This document shows positions 8,387 through 15,581 of a DNA stretch of 43,574 nucleotides, piece by piece; position 1 is the stretch's first letter; the number at the start of each line of letters is the position of its first letter. The position numbers were made by a program, and so were the translations under genes. Source of the DNA: a virus; the IMG/VR virus record IMGVR_UViG_3300009408_000089, positions 1-43,574 of that record; one strand, given 5' to 3'. A model generated the notes under the pieces. The model was given only the letters and a program-made list of their open reading frames with translations, searched no databases and had not been told where the DNA came from.

Positions 8387-8725
8387 ATGTGTGATTTAAA
8401 TAAAATGTTAATTGTAGCTCATCATTTCTTTGAGAATGATCGAATCATATTAAGTATTGGTACAAAACATCAACATACGATGGATCAAACTCTTTTGATT
8501 GATGGAAGAATAGCATTTAATAGCTATGAACATCGTCGTGATGCATTTGATGTAATGATCAAATTTAATTTGTATGTTAAGAAGTTGGAAAATGGACAAT
8601 ATGAATCCGGTAGTCATGATTCTCTGATTAAAGAAACTTATATTGCTGATAAACCAATTATTGCCATTACTGAAATGGCATATATTATATGTAAAAAAGA
8701 AGGAGAAAAAAATGAAAGTAAATGA
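8387..8725 (+). CDS. Hypothetical protein
   Basis: 112 residues beginning MCDLNKMLIVAHHFF, with AAAGGAG just upstream. No family recognised; predicted small alpha/beta protein. It is the first gene downstream of the palindromic promoter and overlaps the next small gene by 14 bases. Confidence 0.6.
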   Translation: MCDLNKMLIVAHHFFENDRIILSIGTKHQHTMDQTLLIDGRIAFNSYEHRRDAFDVMIKFNLYVKKLENGQYESGSHDSLIKETYIADKPIIAITEMAYIICKKEGEKNESK

Positions 8726-8912
8726 ATATGTTTTGTTCGATAAATTAATTCAAGATGGATTACAATATGCAATTACTCGGTTATTTAAATATCGAGAAAA
8801 CAAAACAATTACAGAACAGGAATTACGTAATATTGTAGAACAAATGGCTGAATGGATTATGACTGATTTTTGTGATACTGTAATTTTTGAAGGAAGTGGA
8901 ATTGAAGAATGA
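8712..8912 (+). CDS. Small hypothetical protein
   Basis: 66 residues beginning MKVNEYVLFDKL; AGGAG at 8701-8705 sets the start at ATG 8712 rather than the earlier TTG. Largely helical and acidic at the C-terminus. Its end overlaps the start of the DHH gene, so it probably belongs to the same translational unit. Confidence 0.55.
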   Translation: MKVNEYVLFDKLIQDGLQYAITRLFKYRENKTITEQELRNIVEQMAEWIMTDFCDTVIFEGSGIEE

Positions 8913-9792
8913 TATTTTTGTGCCAACAAAATGTATAGCACATAGAGATTTTGATGGATTAATTGCAGGTGTTCTTTTAGAAAAATGTTTTGAAATTCCT
9001 GCTATTTATGTTGGATACAACAAACTAGAACAAACAGTTAATACATGGTGCGATGAAAAATCAAAAGTTGCAATATGTGATATCTCATTACCCGAAAATT
9101 TATACACCAAACAATTTGTTGATGATAAAATAATTCTCATTGATCACCATGAAACAACTTTACCACTAGTAGGTAAAAAAGGTGTTTATTTCGATCAAAA
9201 ATACGCAGGCAGCACACTTACATATAAATGGTTACTTTTAAATCATCCATGGTGTAAAGATATCATCAAACCTTATTTAGATCTAACTATTTGCTCTCAA
9301 GATTATGATTTGTGGATTCACAATGATTGGCGTTCCGTTTACTGGACTGCACTGATACATGAATTAGGATTTAATAACGTTCGACAACGATTTCTTACAA
9401 ACTCCTCTGTTGATTTTACACTTGATGAATTGCGAGTAGTTAAAAGACTATCAGATATGAGGAATCATACGAGAAAAATAATTGAGCAAGAAAGTACAAT
9501 AGTAAAGGCAAAAGATGATTCTCATTCTCTTTTAATTTTCAGTGAACCTGAACAAAAACTTGTTTGTATGTTTGAGGAGTTATCTCATTTTGCAAAACAA
9601 CAAAATTATGATATGACATTGATAATTTATCATAATTCGAATCGGTGTTCATTACGTTCTACTGAGATGAATATTTTAGAAACAAAATGGAATACATTAT
9701 TTCGCGGACACCCTCAAGCCTGTGGAATGAAGGTTGAAAAGAAGATGAGTAATGTACTTGACTTATTAGAAGAAATGTATATTATATCGTAA
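8902..9792 (+). CDS. DHH-family phosphoesterase (NrnA/RecJ-like)
   Basis: Shows the DHH-family signature: HRDFDG near the N-terminus, CDIS, DHHE in the middle, and GHPQACG near the C-terminus, corresponding to the DHHA1 substrate-binding glycine motif. About 296 residues. Such enzymes degrade short oligonucleotides or cyclic dinucleotides. Start codon is not ATG: TTG 8902 is favoured by AAGGAAG at 8890, with GTG 8896 and TTG 8887 possible. In a phage it could recycle nanoRNA or cut cyclic dinucleotide alarm signals; sequence alone does not separate these. Confidence 0.75.
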   Translation: MKNDIFVPTKCIAHRDFDGLIAGVLLEKCFEIPAIYVGYNKLEQTVNTWCDEKSKVAICDISLPENLYTKQFVDDKIILIDHHETTLPLVGKKGVYFDQKYAGSTLTYKWLLLNHPWCKDIIKPYLDLTICSQDYDLWIHNDWRSVYWTALIHELGFNNVRQRFLTNSSVDFTLDELRVVKRLSDMRNHTRKIIEQESTIVKAKDDSHSLLIFSEPEQKLVCMFEELSHFAKQQNYDMTLIIYHNSNRCSLRSTEMNILETKWNTLFRGHPQACGMKVEKKMSNVLDLLEEMYIIS

Positions 9793-10571
9793 TGGATATG
9801 CATGTAATTCGGATATTCAAAGAACGAACAGGAAAAGATACTGAAATTCTATCCAATTATATTCAAACCTTACCTGATTTCGATTTTGATATAGAACCTA
9901 GTCAATGCATCAATTTTGGCTCCCAGTTATCACTTGATTCGGGAAAAGTGCATCCTGTTGCTCGATCTTTGATCAAACTTCCATGGTCTCTAACAAAAAA
10001 GTCGTGTGATCGTTTAGGAATTCCGCATGTTGATTTATTACCTAACTCTATTCTTTCTAACATTTCAAATAAGCTATCTGTAGATGAATTAGAGAGAAAA
10101 AATGTAATCCATCATTTGTATCGTACTCATTCCACTCCTTTGTACCATATTCATAATTGGATGAAGTATTTGTTTCAATGTCCTCCTATCGAAACAATAA
10201 TAGATTTAGCGAAATTTGTAGGATTGATACGACCTGGAGTGAGAGAAATATTTTTAGAGCATAATCTTCCTATCATGTTTGATTATCATATTCTTAATGA
10301 TTATATAAAGAAAAATAAACTTATATTTCAAGAGGATATCATAAATTGTTTAAAAATAATTTATGATTATGATAATCTTCATGCTGAGATGAGACGAAAG
10401 AAAGCCCCTCATTTATATTTACCTGTTGATGATGAATCACATTTAAATGAAAAAGATCAAAAATTATTTGAACGTTTATATGATACACTCAATCCTCATG
10501 TTCTTTCAAAAGGACATTGTTTAACTGTAGCGTATGTTATTTTGCTTCAGTTGAATGAACTATATGAATAA
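9792..10571 (+). CDS. Hypothetical protein
   Basis: 259 residues, starting in a TAATG overlap with the DHH gene (a second ATG lies two codons on). Mostly helical, with scattered His and Pro. No motif I recognise. Its coupling to both neighbours suggests a shared pathway. Confidence 0.55.
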   Translation: MDMHVIRIFKERTGKDTEILSNYIQTLPDFDFDIEPSQCINFGSQLSLDSGKVHPVARSLIKLPWSLTKKSCDRLGIPHVDLLPNSILSNISNKLSVDELERKNVIHHLYRTHSTPLYHIHNWMKYLFQCPPIETIIDLAKFVGLIRPGVREIFLEHNLPIMFDYHILNDYIKKNKLIFQEDIINCLKIIYDYDNLHAEMRRKKAPHLYLPVDDESHLNEKDQKLFERLYDTLNPHVLSKGHCLTVAYVILLQLNELYE

Positions 10572-11251
10572 TGCTTCATCATATTAGTCCTACACAGATT
10601 GAAGATGTAAATATTCAAGAAGGAGACATTGTTTTATTTGAATCTCCTTCATTTTATAATCTAGTAGAATTGTCGGATCTGATTTTAGATAAATGTGCGT
10701 TTCCATACTTCAGTGTAACGCATGGAACATATAGTAAGATTAAATTGAACAAAATACAATTAACAAATTCAGATGGGATTACTATTGTATCATCATTTAA
10801 TTCAAAATTTGTTAGTCAATTTATACTTAATCCATCTAAATTAAAATTGGATGATGTTTTTTTTATTTCAGATGTAGATTCAAAAATAACAGAAATAAGT
10901 AACCATCTCGAATCAACTGGAGTCCACATACTATCTGGATCTTATTTAGATCTTGAAAAATTAATCTTGACAAATTCTGAAATTGACTTATTATATTTTC
11001 AAACAACTAAAATTCATTTGGGAATGAAAAAAAATGAGACATATGTATTAAATTATTGTATAAAGAAAATTCGTTCTGGAGGATATGGAATTCAGTATAT
11101 CGAACGATTTCAAAAAGAATTTGATATTCTCAAACGATATGGAATGTTGGAAATTTTTTCTGAAGTTGAAAAACAAATGAAGGGATTAAATGGAATTTTG
11201 CGGGGATCTGCTAATAATTCATTAATTTGTTTTTTGTTTAAAAGGGTGTAG
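10571..11251 (+). CDS. Hypothetical protein
   Basis: 226 residues, starting in a TAATG overlap with the preceding gene. The N-terminal part (EGDIVLFESPSF) resembles a beta-rich entry to a Rossmann-like fold, but no catalytic motif stands out. Unknown function; third gene in the DHH cluster. Confidence 0.55.
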   Translation: MLHHISPTQIEDVNIQEGDIVLFESPSFYNLVELSDLILDKCAFPYFSVTHGTYSKIKLNKIQLTNSDGITIVSSFNSKFVSQFILNPSKLKLDDVFFISDVDSKITEISNHLESTGVHILSGSYLDLEKLILTNSEIDLLYFQTTKIHLGMKKNETYVLNYCIKKIRSGGYGIQYIERFQKEFDILKRYGMLEIFSEVEKQMKGLNGILRGSANNSLICFLFKRV

Positions 11252-11253
11252 AT

Positions 11254-11580
11254 GTGTATTATTTTCTTTATATTGACGATGAACGTTCACCGCAAGGCAC
11301 AAAATATGATTTTATTGCACGAACAAGTCAGGATGCTATACAAATTATGGAAAAACATGGTTGTCCTATTTACATTTCATTTGATCACGATTTAAGCTAT
11401 GCTAGTGAATATGATGGAATAGGTATTGTTAATTGGATGATAGAGCGAGATTTAATTTCTGGCGGAAAATTCATTCCTGGAGCTTTTCATTACATTGTAC
11501 ATTCAGCTAATCCTATTGGCAGAGATAATATCATTGGAAAATTGGATAGTTACTTGGATCAAAGGCTTCTTAACAATTGA
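11254..11580 (+). CDS. Cyclic-phosphate-processing receiver domain protein (cREC)
   Basis: 108 residues forming one domain: IDDERSP near the N-terminus, ISFDHDL in the middle, and VHSANPIGRDNI near the end, the hallmarks of the receiver-like domain predicted to process cyclic nucleotide phosphates. GTG start with AAAGGGTG upstream. This family is frequent in phages and RNA-repair or defence contexts. Next to the DHH phosphoesterase it may act on cyclic nucleotides or RNA 2',3'-cyclic ends; the substrate is not known. Confidence 0.75.
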   Translation: MYYFLYIDDERSPQGTKYDFIARTSQDAIQIMEKHGCPIYISFDHDLSYASEYDGIGIVNWMIERDLISGGKFIPGAFHYIVHSANPIGRDNIIGKLDSYLDQRLLNN

Positions 11581-11593
11581 GGAGAAACATTAC

Positions 11594-11621
11594 TTGACTT
11601 TTTGTTTTAAATCATTATACT
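11594..11621 (+). promoter_or_regulatory. Sigma70-type promoter for tmRNA
   Basis: TTGACT 11594-11599, TATACT 11616-11621, spacer 16. Predicted start near 11628, about 20 bases before the mature 5' end of the tmRNA. A near copy of its spacer and -10 region occurs at 12318-12348. Confidence 0.7.
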
Positions 11622-11646
11622 TTGGAAATATAAATATAGGTATAAA

Positions 11647-11992
11647 GGGGGTGAAAGGTTTCGACGGAGATTCGAAGAAACATATAACGCACGTTGGTTT
11701 GCCTAGAGCCACAATTCTAGACGCGCATGTAAATGCAAACGATACAACACTGTTAGCGCAAGCAGCGTAAACACCAGCTCTTCTAGGAGCCTACATCTAG
11801 AAGAAGCTGGTCATTAGGTAGGACGGATTGAGAAGTGTATGGTTACTTGACTTTTCAATGGAATTTATCTAGCAACAAGGATACAGAAGAAGGTGGCCAT
11901 TCTCCTTTCTGTTGACATATAAAAATGGAAAACGTGTAACGTAAAGTTGGATAGAGTTTTCGGACGGGGTTTCGATACCCCCACCTCCACCA
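11647..11992 (+). ncRNA. ssrA: Phage-encoded tmRNA
   Basis: The 5' end GGGGGTG pairs with CACCTCC (11982-11988) to form the 7-bp acceptor stem, followed by ACCA. The conserved 5' GAAAGGTTTCGACGGAG element and a 3' T-arm-like GGGGTTTCGATACCCC are present. The tag frame starts at the resume codon GCA 11735 and reads A-N-D-T-T-L-L-A-Q-A-A, stop TAA 11768-11770. The total of 346 nt is close to the E. coli molecule. Start ANDT is typical, but the tag ends AQAA rather than the usual ALAA. It would rescue stalled ribosomes and mark products for proteolysis. The T stem is slightly irregular. Confidence 0.93.
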
Positions 11993-12017
11993 AATTGATG
12001 TAGTAAGAAATAAATGC

Positions 12018-12046
12018 TTGACTTTTTGAGAAGAAGTTATTATAAT
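12018..12046 (+). promoter_or_regulatory. Sigma70-type promoter for the structured RNA and tRNA
   Basis: TTGACT 12018-12023 and TATAAT 12041-12046 at the ideal 17-base spacing. Predicted start near 12053, only about 15 bases before the long stem of the structured RNA, so this promoter appears dedicated to RNA genes. Confidence 0.75.
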
Positions 12047-12066
12047 TAAGAAAAAGAGGATAAATA

Positions 12067-12174
12067 ATATTTACGCATGGCGGTTGGTGAGACAGTGTTT
12101 GAGGCACTATAAAGAGTTCTCGGTAAGTGAGATAGGGTCTTTCCCTATGGAGGCCAGCCGCCAGTCGTAAATAT
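12067..12174 (+). ncRNA. Structured RNA of unknown family between tmRNA and tRNA
   Basis: A long closing stem: ATATTTACG (12067-12075) with CGTAAATAT (12166-12174), then, after a 2x2 internal loop, TGGCGGTTGG (12078-12087) with CCAGCCGCCA (12154-12163). Inside are GAGA/TCTC (12089-12092 with 12118-12121), AGTG/CACT closing a seven-base loop (12094-12108), and ATAGGG/CCCTAT closing a five-base loop (12132-12148). It has no D-arm or T-arm space, so it is not a normal tRNA. No convincing coding frame runs through it. I do not recognise the family. Confidence 0.6.
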
Positions 12175-12194
12175 GTTACAGTCTATCTGTTTAT

Positions 12195-12269
12195 TGCGGA
12201 GTAGAGAAATGGTATCTCACTAGCCCCATAAGCTAGAGGCAGTCGGTCCGATTCCGACCTCCGCAACCA
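12195..12269 (+). tRNA. tRNA with anticodon CAU (Met or lysidine-type Ile)
   Basis: Cloverleaf: acceptor TGCGGAG with CTCCGCA; D-arm GAGA/TCTC with GG in the loop; anticodon stem CTAGC/GCTAG with loop CCCATAA (anticodon CAT); T-arm GTCGG/CCGAC with loop TCCGATT; CCA encoded. The U1-A72 pair and lack of three G-C pairs in the anticodon stem argue against initiator tRNA. It is either elongator Met or an Ile tRNA whose C34 is modified; the bases alone do not settle this. Confidence 0.92.
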
Positions 12270-12280
12270 AATTATAGCCC

Positions 12281-12327
12281 ATCCAGGCGCACGGAAATTA
12301 TGATGATAAGTCCTGGATTTTTGTTTT
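12281..12327 (+). terminator. Probable Rho-independent terminator after the RNA island
   Basis: ATCCAGG (12281-12287) pairs with CCTGGAT (12312-12318), followed by TTTTTGTTTT. The 24-base loop is long for a terminator. The right arm overlaps a promoter-like sequence for the next genes. Confidence 0.5.
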
Positions 12328-12340
12328 AGATCATTATACT
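12314..12340 (+). promoter_or_regulatory. Weak promoter, degenerate copy of the tmRNA promoter
   Basis: The segment TTTTTGTTTTAGATCATTATACTTTG is nearly the same as in the tmRNA promoter, but the -35 is TGGATT instead of TTGACT. TATACT is at 12335-12340. It would drive 12378 onward. The -35 region is shared with the terminator stem. Confidence 0.4.
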
Positions 12341-12377
12341 TTGAAAAATGTAAATTTAGAAAGATAAAGGAGAGAAA

Positions 12378-12560
12378 ATGAAGCTTCCGAGAGGAATTAA
12401 GTCGCGTTTAAATCAAATAGAGAAATTAAAATCTGAGCTTGAGACTTTAATTCCTGCTTATGTATTTGATGAAGATACATCTACACAGAGAGCATTGCTT
12501 AATATCGAAGGAGCGATCCTTCTCCTTCAAAGAAAGGTGAAAGATTATGAGAATACCTGA
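12378..12560 (+). CDS. Small coiled-coil-like hypothetical protein
   Basis: 60 residues, AAGGAGAG upstream of ATG. Heptad-like Leu/Ile spacing with Lys/Glu suggests a helical pair or coiled coil. Overlaps the following gene by 14 bases. Family unknown. Confidence 0.6.
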   Translation: MKLPRGIKSRLNQIEKLKSELETLIPAYVFDEDTSTQRALLNIEGAILLLQRKVKDYENT

Positions 12561-12957
12561 AGATCTTATTAATAAAGCTGAGAAAGCATACGCAAGTAAA
12601 CGACATCCTGCTCGCTGGGATGGAGAAACTTGGGGAGAGGCGGGACAACTAAATCATCGTGCTGCAATTAAAGAAGTGTTGAAACTTGCAGTAACAAATT
12701 CAGTCAAAACTTCTATTGAACAATATAAAATTTTAAATACATTGAGAAAATGTCTTCCATATTCGGATCAAATATTCGGTGTTGATTTATTTGAAGATGG
12801 CTCCATTCGTTTTGATTGGAGAGGAAGAAGATACCGAATTAGTAGGAATTATGGTGTTGAGCAAGTTGGTGATGGTATTCTAATTAGTAGCAACAAAGCA
12901 ATGTTAATTCAAGCCCTGTTAGAAAATGAAAGAAATAAAACAATTCATACAGACTAA
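12547..12957 (+). CDS. Hypothetical protein
   Basis: 136 residues. N-terminal helical segment, then a beta-rich basic part (FEDGSIRFDWRGRRYRI) that could bind nucleic acid. AAAGGTG precedes ATG 12547. It overlaps the primase start by 32 bases, so it is probably translated together with it. No family recognised. Confidence 0.55.
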   Translation: MRIPEDLINKAEKAYASKRHPARWDGETWGEAGQLNHRAAIKEVLKLAVTNSVKTSIEQYKILNTLRKCLPYSDQIFGVDLFEDGSIRFDWRGRRYRISRNYGVEQVGDGILISSNKAMLIQALLENERNKTIHTD

Positions 12958-13891
12958 TTTTCATATCATTAAAACACGTAATCGTTTTAATGATGAGCTT
13001 CTTGAATTGAAATGTCCTCTATGCGGAGACAATAAGAAACATGATAGAAAAAATCGGGCAAGAGCTGCCTTTATTTGTAAGGAAGATTCCATCTTCTATC
13101 ATTGTTTTAATTGTAATAAATCATTGAGTATATCAGAACGAATGACAGATCTAGCATTTGTTTTATCAAGAGAAAAAGATATTTCCTATCAAGCTGCAAA
13201 GCAATTATTGTCTCCGTTGCTGAAGCATTTTTTGACTGTAAAATCAATTCAAGAACAGATTATTGATGTTCCAGATATCATTAAAGAAATAAAAATTAAA
13301 GGAAATGTTCCTCAAAAATCTGGAGTAAAATGGTTGAATTCTCGTGGATTTACTCCAACATCAATGCTTCAATTTAGGCAAATAGATTCTAAAAAATTGA
13401 TATTACCATTTATGCAACATGGTAAATGTTTTGGATATCAAGAGATTGATATTGAGAAGAAATTCTATAAGAATATTACCGAGACAAATGATTTAAATCA
13501 TTATCTAATTGGTATCGATGATATAAATCCAGCAACAGAACGAGTGTTGGTTGTTGAATCTGCAATTGACGCAAAATTGATCACACAAGATTCTGATTCT
13601 ATTGTCGTCGGATTAGCATTAACAGGATTATCATTAGGCAAACAGCGAAAGCAAATTCTTGAATCATTATCATTTCCATTCATTCTTTTTCCCGACAATG
13701 ATGAAAGTGGATTACAATTACTAGACGGATTAAAAGGAAGTAATCCACAATGGTTAGCAAGTTTGACTCCAAAACCATTTAAAGATTATGGAGAATATAG
13801 GAAAAATGTAGGACCAATTATTGCACTTTCACGATTAGTACAACAAGCTAAACAATTGAATTCTGTTGCTCTGAAATTATTACGTTTGTAG
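12926..13891 (+). CDS. 61: DNA primase, T4 gp61-like
   Basis: 321 residues (T4 gp61 has 342). N-terminal zinc ribbon CPLC (30-33) and CFNC (60-63). TOPRIM core: VLVVESAIDAKL with the catalytic Glu, and LFPDNDESG supplying the acidic pair. It makes RNA primers for lagging-strand synthesis and works with helicase gp41, found at 17.9 kb. It starts inside the preceding gene without a clear ribosome site, so translation is probably coupled. Confidence 0.88.
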   Translation: MKEIKQFIQTNFHIIKTRNRFNDELLELKCPLCGDNKKHDRKNRARAAFICKEDSIFYHCFNCNKSLSISERMTDLAFVLSREKDISYQAAKQLLSPLLKHFLTVKSIQEQIIDVPDIIKEIKIKGNVPQKSGVKWLNSRGFTPTSMLQFRQIDSKKLILPFMQHGKCFGYQEIDIEKKFYKNITETNDLNHYLIGIDDINPATERVLVVESAIDAKLITQDSDSIVVGLALTGLSLGKQRKQILESLSFPFILFPDNDESGLQLLDGLKGSNPQWLASLTPKPFKDYGEYRKNVGPIIALSRLVQQAKQLNSVALKLLRL

Positions 13892-13899
13892 GAGAAAAA

Positions 13900-14109
13900 A
13901 TGAAAAAATATTTTTATGTTTTATATTGTTTTATATTGTTTTATATTTTGTTTGTTCCTTCAATATCATTTTTCGAGACTTATCAACATATAGAATATAT
14001 AGCTCCAGAAAAATATACTTGTCCTACATATGATGATTTTAAGAAGAAAGGGATGACCCCAATAGGGGCTGCAATAACAATGGTTTCACTTGGAAAATGC
14101 ATAGAGTAA
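13900..14109 (+). CDS. Small membrane or secreted protein
   Basis: 69 residues. MKKYF followed by about 17 hydrophobic residues (YVLYCFILFYILFVPSI) forms a membrane anchor or uncleaved signal; the remaining 45 residues contain two cysteines that could form a disulfide outside the cytoplasm. Ribosome site AGGAG. Possible roles include superinfection exclusion or lysis control, but nothing specific shows this. Confidence 0.55.
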   Translation: MKKYFYVLYCFILFYILFVPSISFFETYQHIEYIAPEKYTCPTYDDFKKKGMTPIGAAITMVSLGKCIE

Positions 14110-14119
14110 TAAATTTCTC

Positions 14120-14147
14120 TTGACTTTTGATTTAACTTCTTTATAAT
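14120..14147 (+). promoter_or_regulatory. Sigma70-type promoter
   Basis: TTGACT 14120-14125, TATAAT 14142-14147, spacer 16. The block GACTTCTTTATAATCCGG is almost repeated in the promoter at 32993, so these are copies of one phage promoter. It reads into 14166 and the cassette region. Confidence 0.75.
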
Positions 14148-14165
14148 CCGGTTTAGGAGAAAGAA

Positions 14166-14540
14166 ATGAATGATTTATATCAGAAGGCACATCAAGCAGG
14201 AATTGAAAGAGCAAATGAAATAGCTGACTCAATCAAACCGATGATTGTTGAAGAACATAAAAATATGTTGGATGATTCTTCGAAGGTTGTTAAACAATAT
14301 GTTGTTGAAGGAGGACCTTGCGGATTCGCTTGGATCAATATCAGGCCAGGAAATTGTAAGTTTGCTAATTGGTTAAAGAAGAACAAATTAGCAAGTGCAG
14401 ATTCATATTACGGAGGAGTTTCAATTTGGGTACATGAATTTGGACAATCAATGGCACTAAAGGAAGCGTATGCTCGAGCATTCTCGAGATTTATTGAAGG
14501 TTACGGAATCAAATCTTACTCAATGTCAAGGATGGATTAA
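14166..14540 (+). CDS. Hypothetical protein, last gene before the cassette array
   Basis: 124 residues with a helical N-terminus and a central GGPCGFAWINIRPGN motif followed by GGVSIWVHEFGQS; no enzymatic family recognised. GGAGAAAG ribosome site. It has its own phage-type promoter, so it probably belongs to the phage backbone, but the first attC-like site begins six bases after its stop and it could be the first cassette. Confidence 0.6.
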   Translation: MNDLYQKAHQAGIERANEIADSIKPMIVEEHKNMLDDSSKVVKQYVVEGGPCGFAWINIRPGNCKFANWLKKNKLASADSYYGGVSIWVHEFGQSMALKEAYARAFSRFIEGYGIKSYSMSRMD

Positions 14541-14546
14541 ATCATG

Positions 14547-14604
14547 AAAACGCCTTACATAACCGGCAACGCCTTTTGTTGTCCGCTTGATGTGATTGTT
14601 ATCT
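14547..14604. repeat. attC-like site A
   Basis: Layout AAAAC-GCCTTAC-ATAACCGG-CAAC-loop-GTTG-T-CCGCTTGAT-...-GTTAT (14598-14602). The inner arms pair with one extra base on the right arm, as in attC sites where extrahelical bases set strand choice. Outer boxes are AAC and GTT. Close copy of sites C and E, but its inner left box has AACCGG instead of AAGCGG. Confidence 0.65.
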
Positions 14605-14781
14605 TCGATTTTAACTGAGGAAGAGCAAGCGAGATTCACCCCTTCCGAGATTCGGGAAATGTGTATGCTGGCTTGCATTAACTACGAAATGCGACACATA
14701 CGCGAACACACTATCGACCCAAGAGTTGATGAAGCGTTCCGGGTGTTCGACGATTTCATAAGTAAACCACGAAGAAGATAA
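14596..14781 (+). CDS. Cassette ORF 1, hypothetical
   Basis: 61 codons from TTG 14596, which lies inside site A; no clear ribosome site, and the true start may be slightly downstream. Charged helical protein (ILTEEEQARF to FISKPRRR). Its TAA stop is part of the ATAAC box of site B, the usual position of a cassette stop. GC content is clearly above that of the flanking phage genes. Confidence 0.45.
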   Translation: MLSSILTEEEQARFTPSEIREMCMLACINYEMRHIREHTIDPRVDEAFRVFDDFISKPRRR

Positions 14782-14838
14782 CGGCTATTTAATAAGCGGG
14801 CGCGGCTTTATGCGCTCCGTTTGATTTAATTGTTATAT
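14778..14838. repeat. attC-like site B
   Basis: ATAAC (14778-14782), ATAAGCGG-GCGC, short loop, GCGC-T-CCGTTTGAT, GTTAT (14832-14836). Same architecture as the other sites, with a bulged T/A on the right arm, but the stem tip is GCGC/GCGC instead of CAAC/GTTG. Variation in the stem with conserved ends is characteristic of attC sites. Confidence 0.65.
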
Positions 14839-14855
14839 TTTTAAAGGAGAGTATT

Positions 14856-15062
14856 ATGAGATATAAGATTACTGCATTCCAAGTTTGTTTGCTTGGCTGG
14901 ATTGCAAGAAAGATTGTTGTCCAGAGCCATATGCACAAGAGCAATATAATTAAGTACTATGAAATTATTAATGACGCTGCTCACAATGAATTTACAGAGG
15001 ACAATGAACCAACACTCAATGAGTTTCTAACAGAATGTCATGCTGAGTCATTGAGAATATAA
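14856..15062 (+). CDS. Cassette ORF 2, hypothetical
   Basis: 68 residues, AAGGAGAG upstream of ATG. Basic helical N-terminus with a hydrophobic face, acidic C-terminus. TAA stop overlaps the ATAAC box of site C. No family recognised. Confidence 0.55.
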   Translation: MRYKITAFQVCLLGWIARKIVVQSHMHKSNIIKYYEIINDAAHNEFTEDNEPTLNEFLTECHAESLRI

Positions 15063-15116
15063 CGACCTACATAAGCGGCAACGCTTTTTGTTGTCCGATT
15101 GATGTTTTTGTTATGT
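15059..15116. repeat. attC-like site C
   Basis: ATAAC (15059-15063), CTACATAAGCGG-CAAC, loop GCTTTTT, GTTG-T-CCGATTGAT, GTTAT (15110-15114). Same spacing as sites A and E. Confidence 0.7.
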
Positions 15117-15153
15117 GATTTTAGGAGGATATATGACTGAACAATGAGCGAGA
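15117..15153 (+). other. Miniature cassette with a leader-like micro-ORF
   Basis: Only about 37 bases separate sites C and D. They contain a perfect AGGAGG and ATG 15133, which encodes just M-T-E-Q before TGA 15145-15147. That stop overlaps a second ATG (15144) whose 21-codon frame runs through site D to TGA 15207-15209. Either a decayed cassette or a tiny translated element. Confidence 0.4.
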
Positions 15154-15207
15154 ATAACAACAAAAATTCGCTAACGAGTGCCGTTCCGCTTGAACGCCTT
15201 GTTATGT
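15154..15207. repeat. attC-like site D (divergent)
   Basis: ATAAC (15154-15158) and GTTAT (15201-15205) flank an imperfect dyad: TTC-GC-T-AACG, loop AGTGC, CGTT-CC-GC-TT-GAA. Ends match the other sites; inner arms are diverged with bulges. The CCGCTTGAAC right arm is close to that of classical attC sites. Confidence 0.5.
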
Positions 15208-15226
15208 GAAAACTTGAGAGGAAAAT

Positions 15227-15499
15227 ATGGACGAAATAATATGCCCCGCAACAGAAATTAACCTTGGCATGTCGAATTTTGATAACGAAATAGAAGACGG
15301 TTTTCTTGAAGCCTTGCAAGGAGAGCCAGGTGAAGTTTTTGGGCGGCACTCTGGCTGGAACTTTAACGGACGTGTCTGGCTTGAAAACGGTAAGTTTCAT
15401 GAAGAAGTGTGGGTCTATGGTTCACCAGTAGCAATCTATTCAGGAGATAGCTTACGGGAACTTATGGACGAAGTTAACAATGAACATGGGTGGGACTGA
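15227..15499 (+). CDS. Cassette ORF 3, small acidic hypothetical protein
   Basis: 90 residues, GAGAGGA upstream. Acidic, with a conserved-looking core GRHSGWNFNGRVWLENGKFHEEVWVYGSPV, here split: W-N-F-N-G-R-V-W, then FHEEVWVY, and an end LRELMDEVN. I have an impression that such small proteins occur in environmental gene cassettes, but the function is not known. GC-richer than phage genes. Flanked by sites D and E. Confidence 0.6.
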   Translation: MDEIICPATEINLGMSNFDNEIEDGFLEALQGEPGEVFGRHSGWNFNGRVWLENGKFHEEVWVYGSPVAIYSGDSLRELMDEVNNEHGWD

Positions 15500-15502
15500 C
15501 AC

Positions 15503-15559
15503 ATAACGCCTTACATAAGCGGCAACGTTTTTGTTGTCCGCTTGATGGTTTTGTTATCT
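15503..15559. repeat. attC-like site E
   Basis: ATAAC (15503-15507), CTTACATAAGCGG-CAAC, GTTTTT loop, GTTG-T-CCGCTTGAT, GTTAT (15553-15557). The best-formed copy: twelve paired bases in the inner stem with one extrahelical base. Confidence 0.7.
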
Positions 15560-15581
15560 TTTTATATTATGGGAGTTCATA

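Noticed and set aside
11847-11852. TTGACT as a promoter
   Set aside because: It lies inside the tmRNA and has no -10 box at a proper distance.
11865-12107. Minus-strand ORF of 80 codons
   Set aside because: It overlaps the tmRNA 3' half and the structured RNA on the other strand, has no ribosome site, and all neighbours read on +.
12067-12174. A second tRNA (anticodon-like loop with TGA)
   Set aside because: There is no room for a D-arm, no T-arm with TTCRA, and the closing stem extends far beyond seven pairs.
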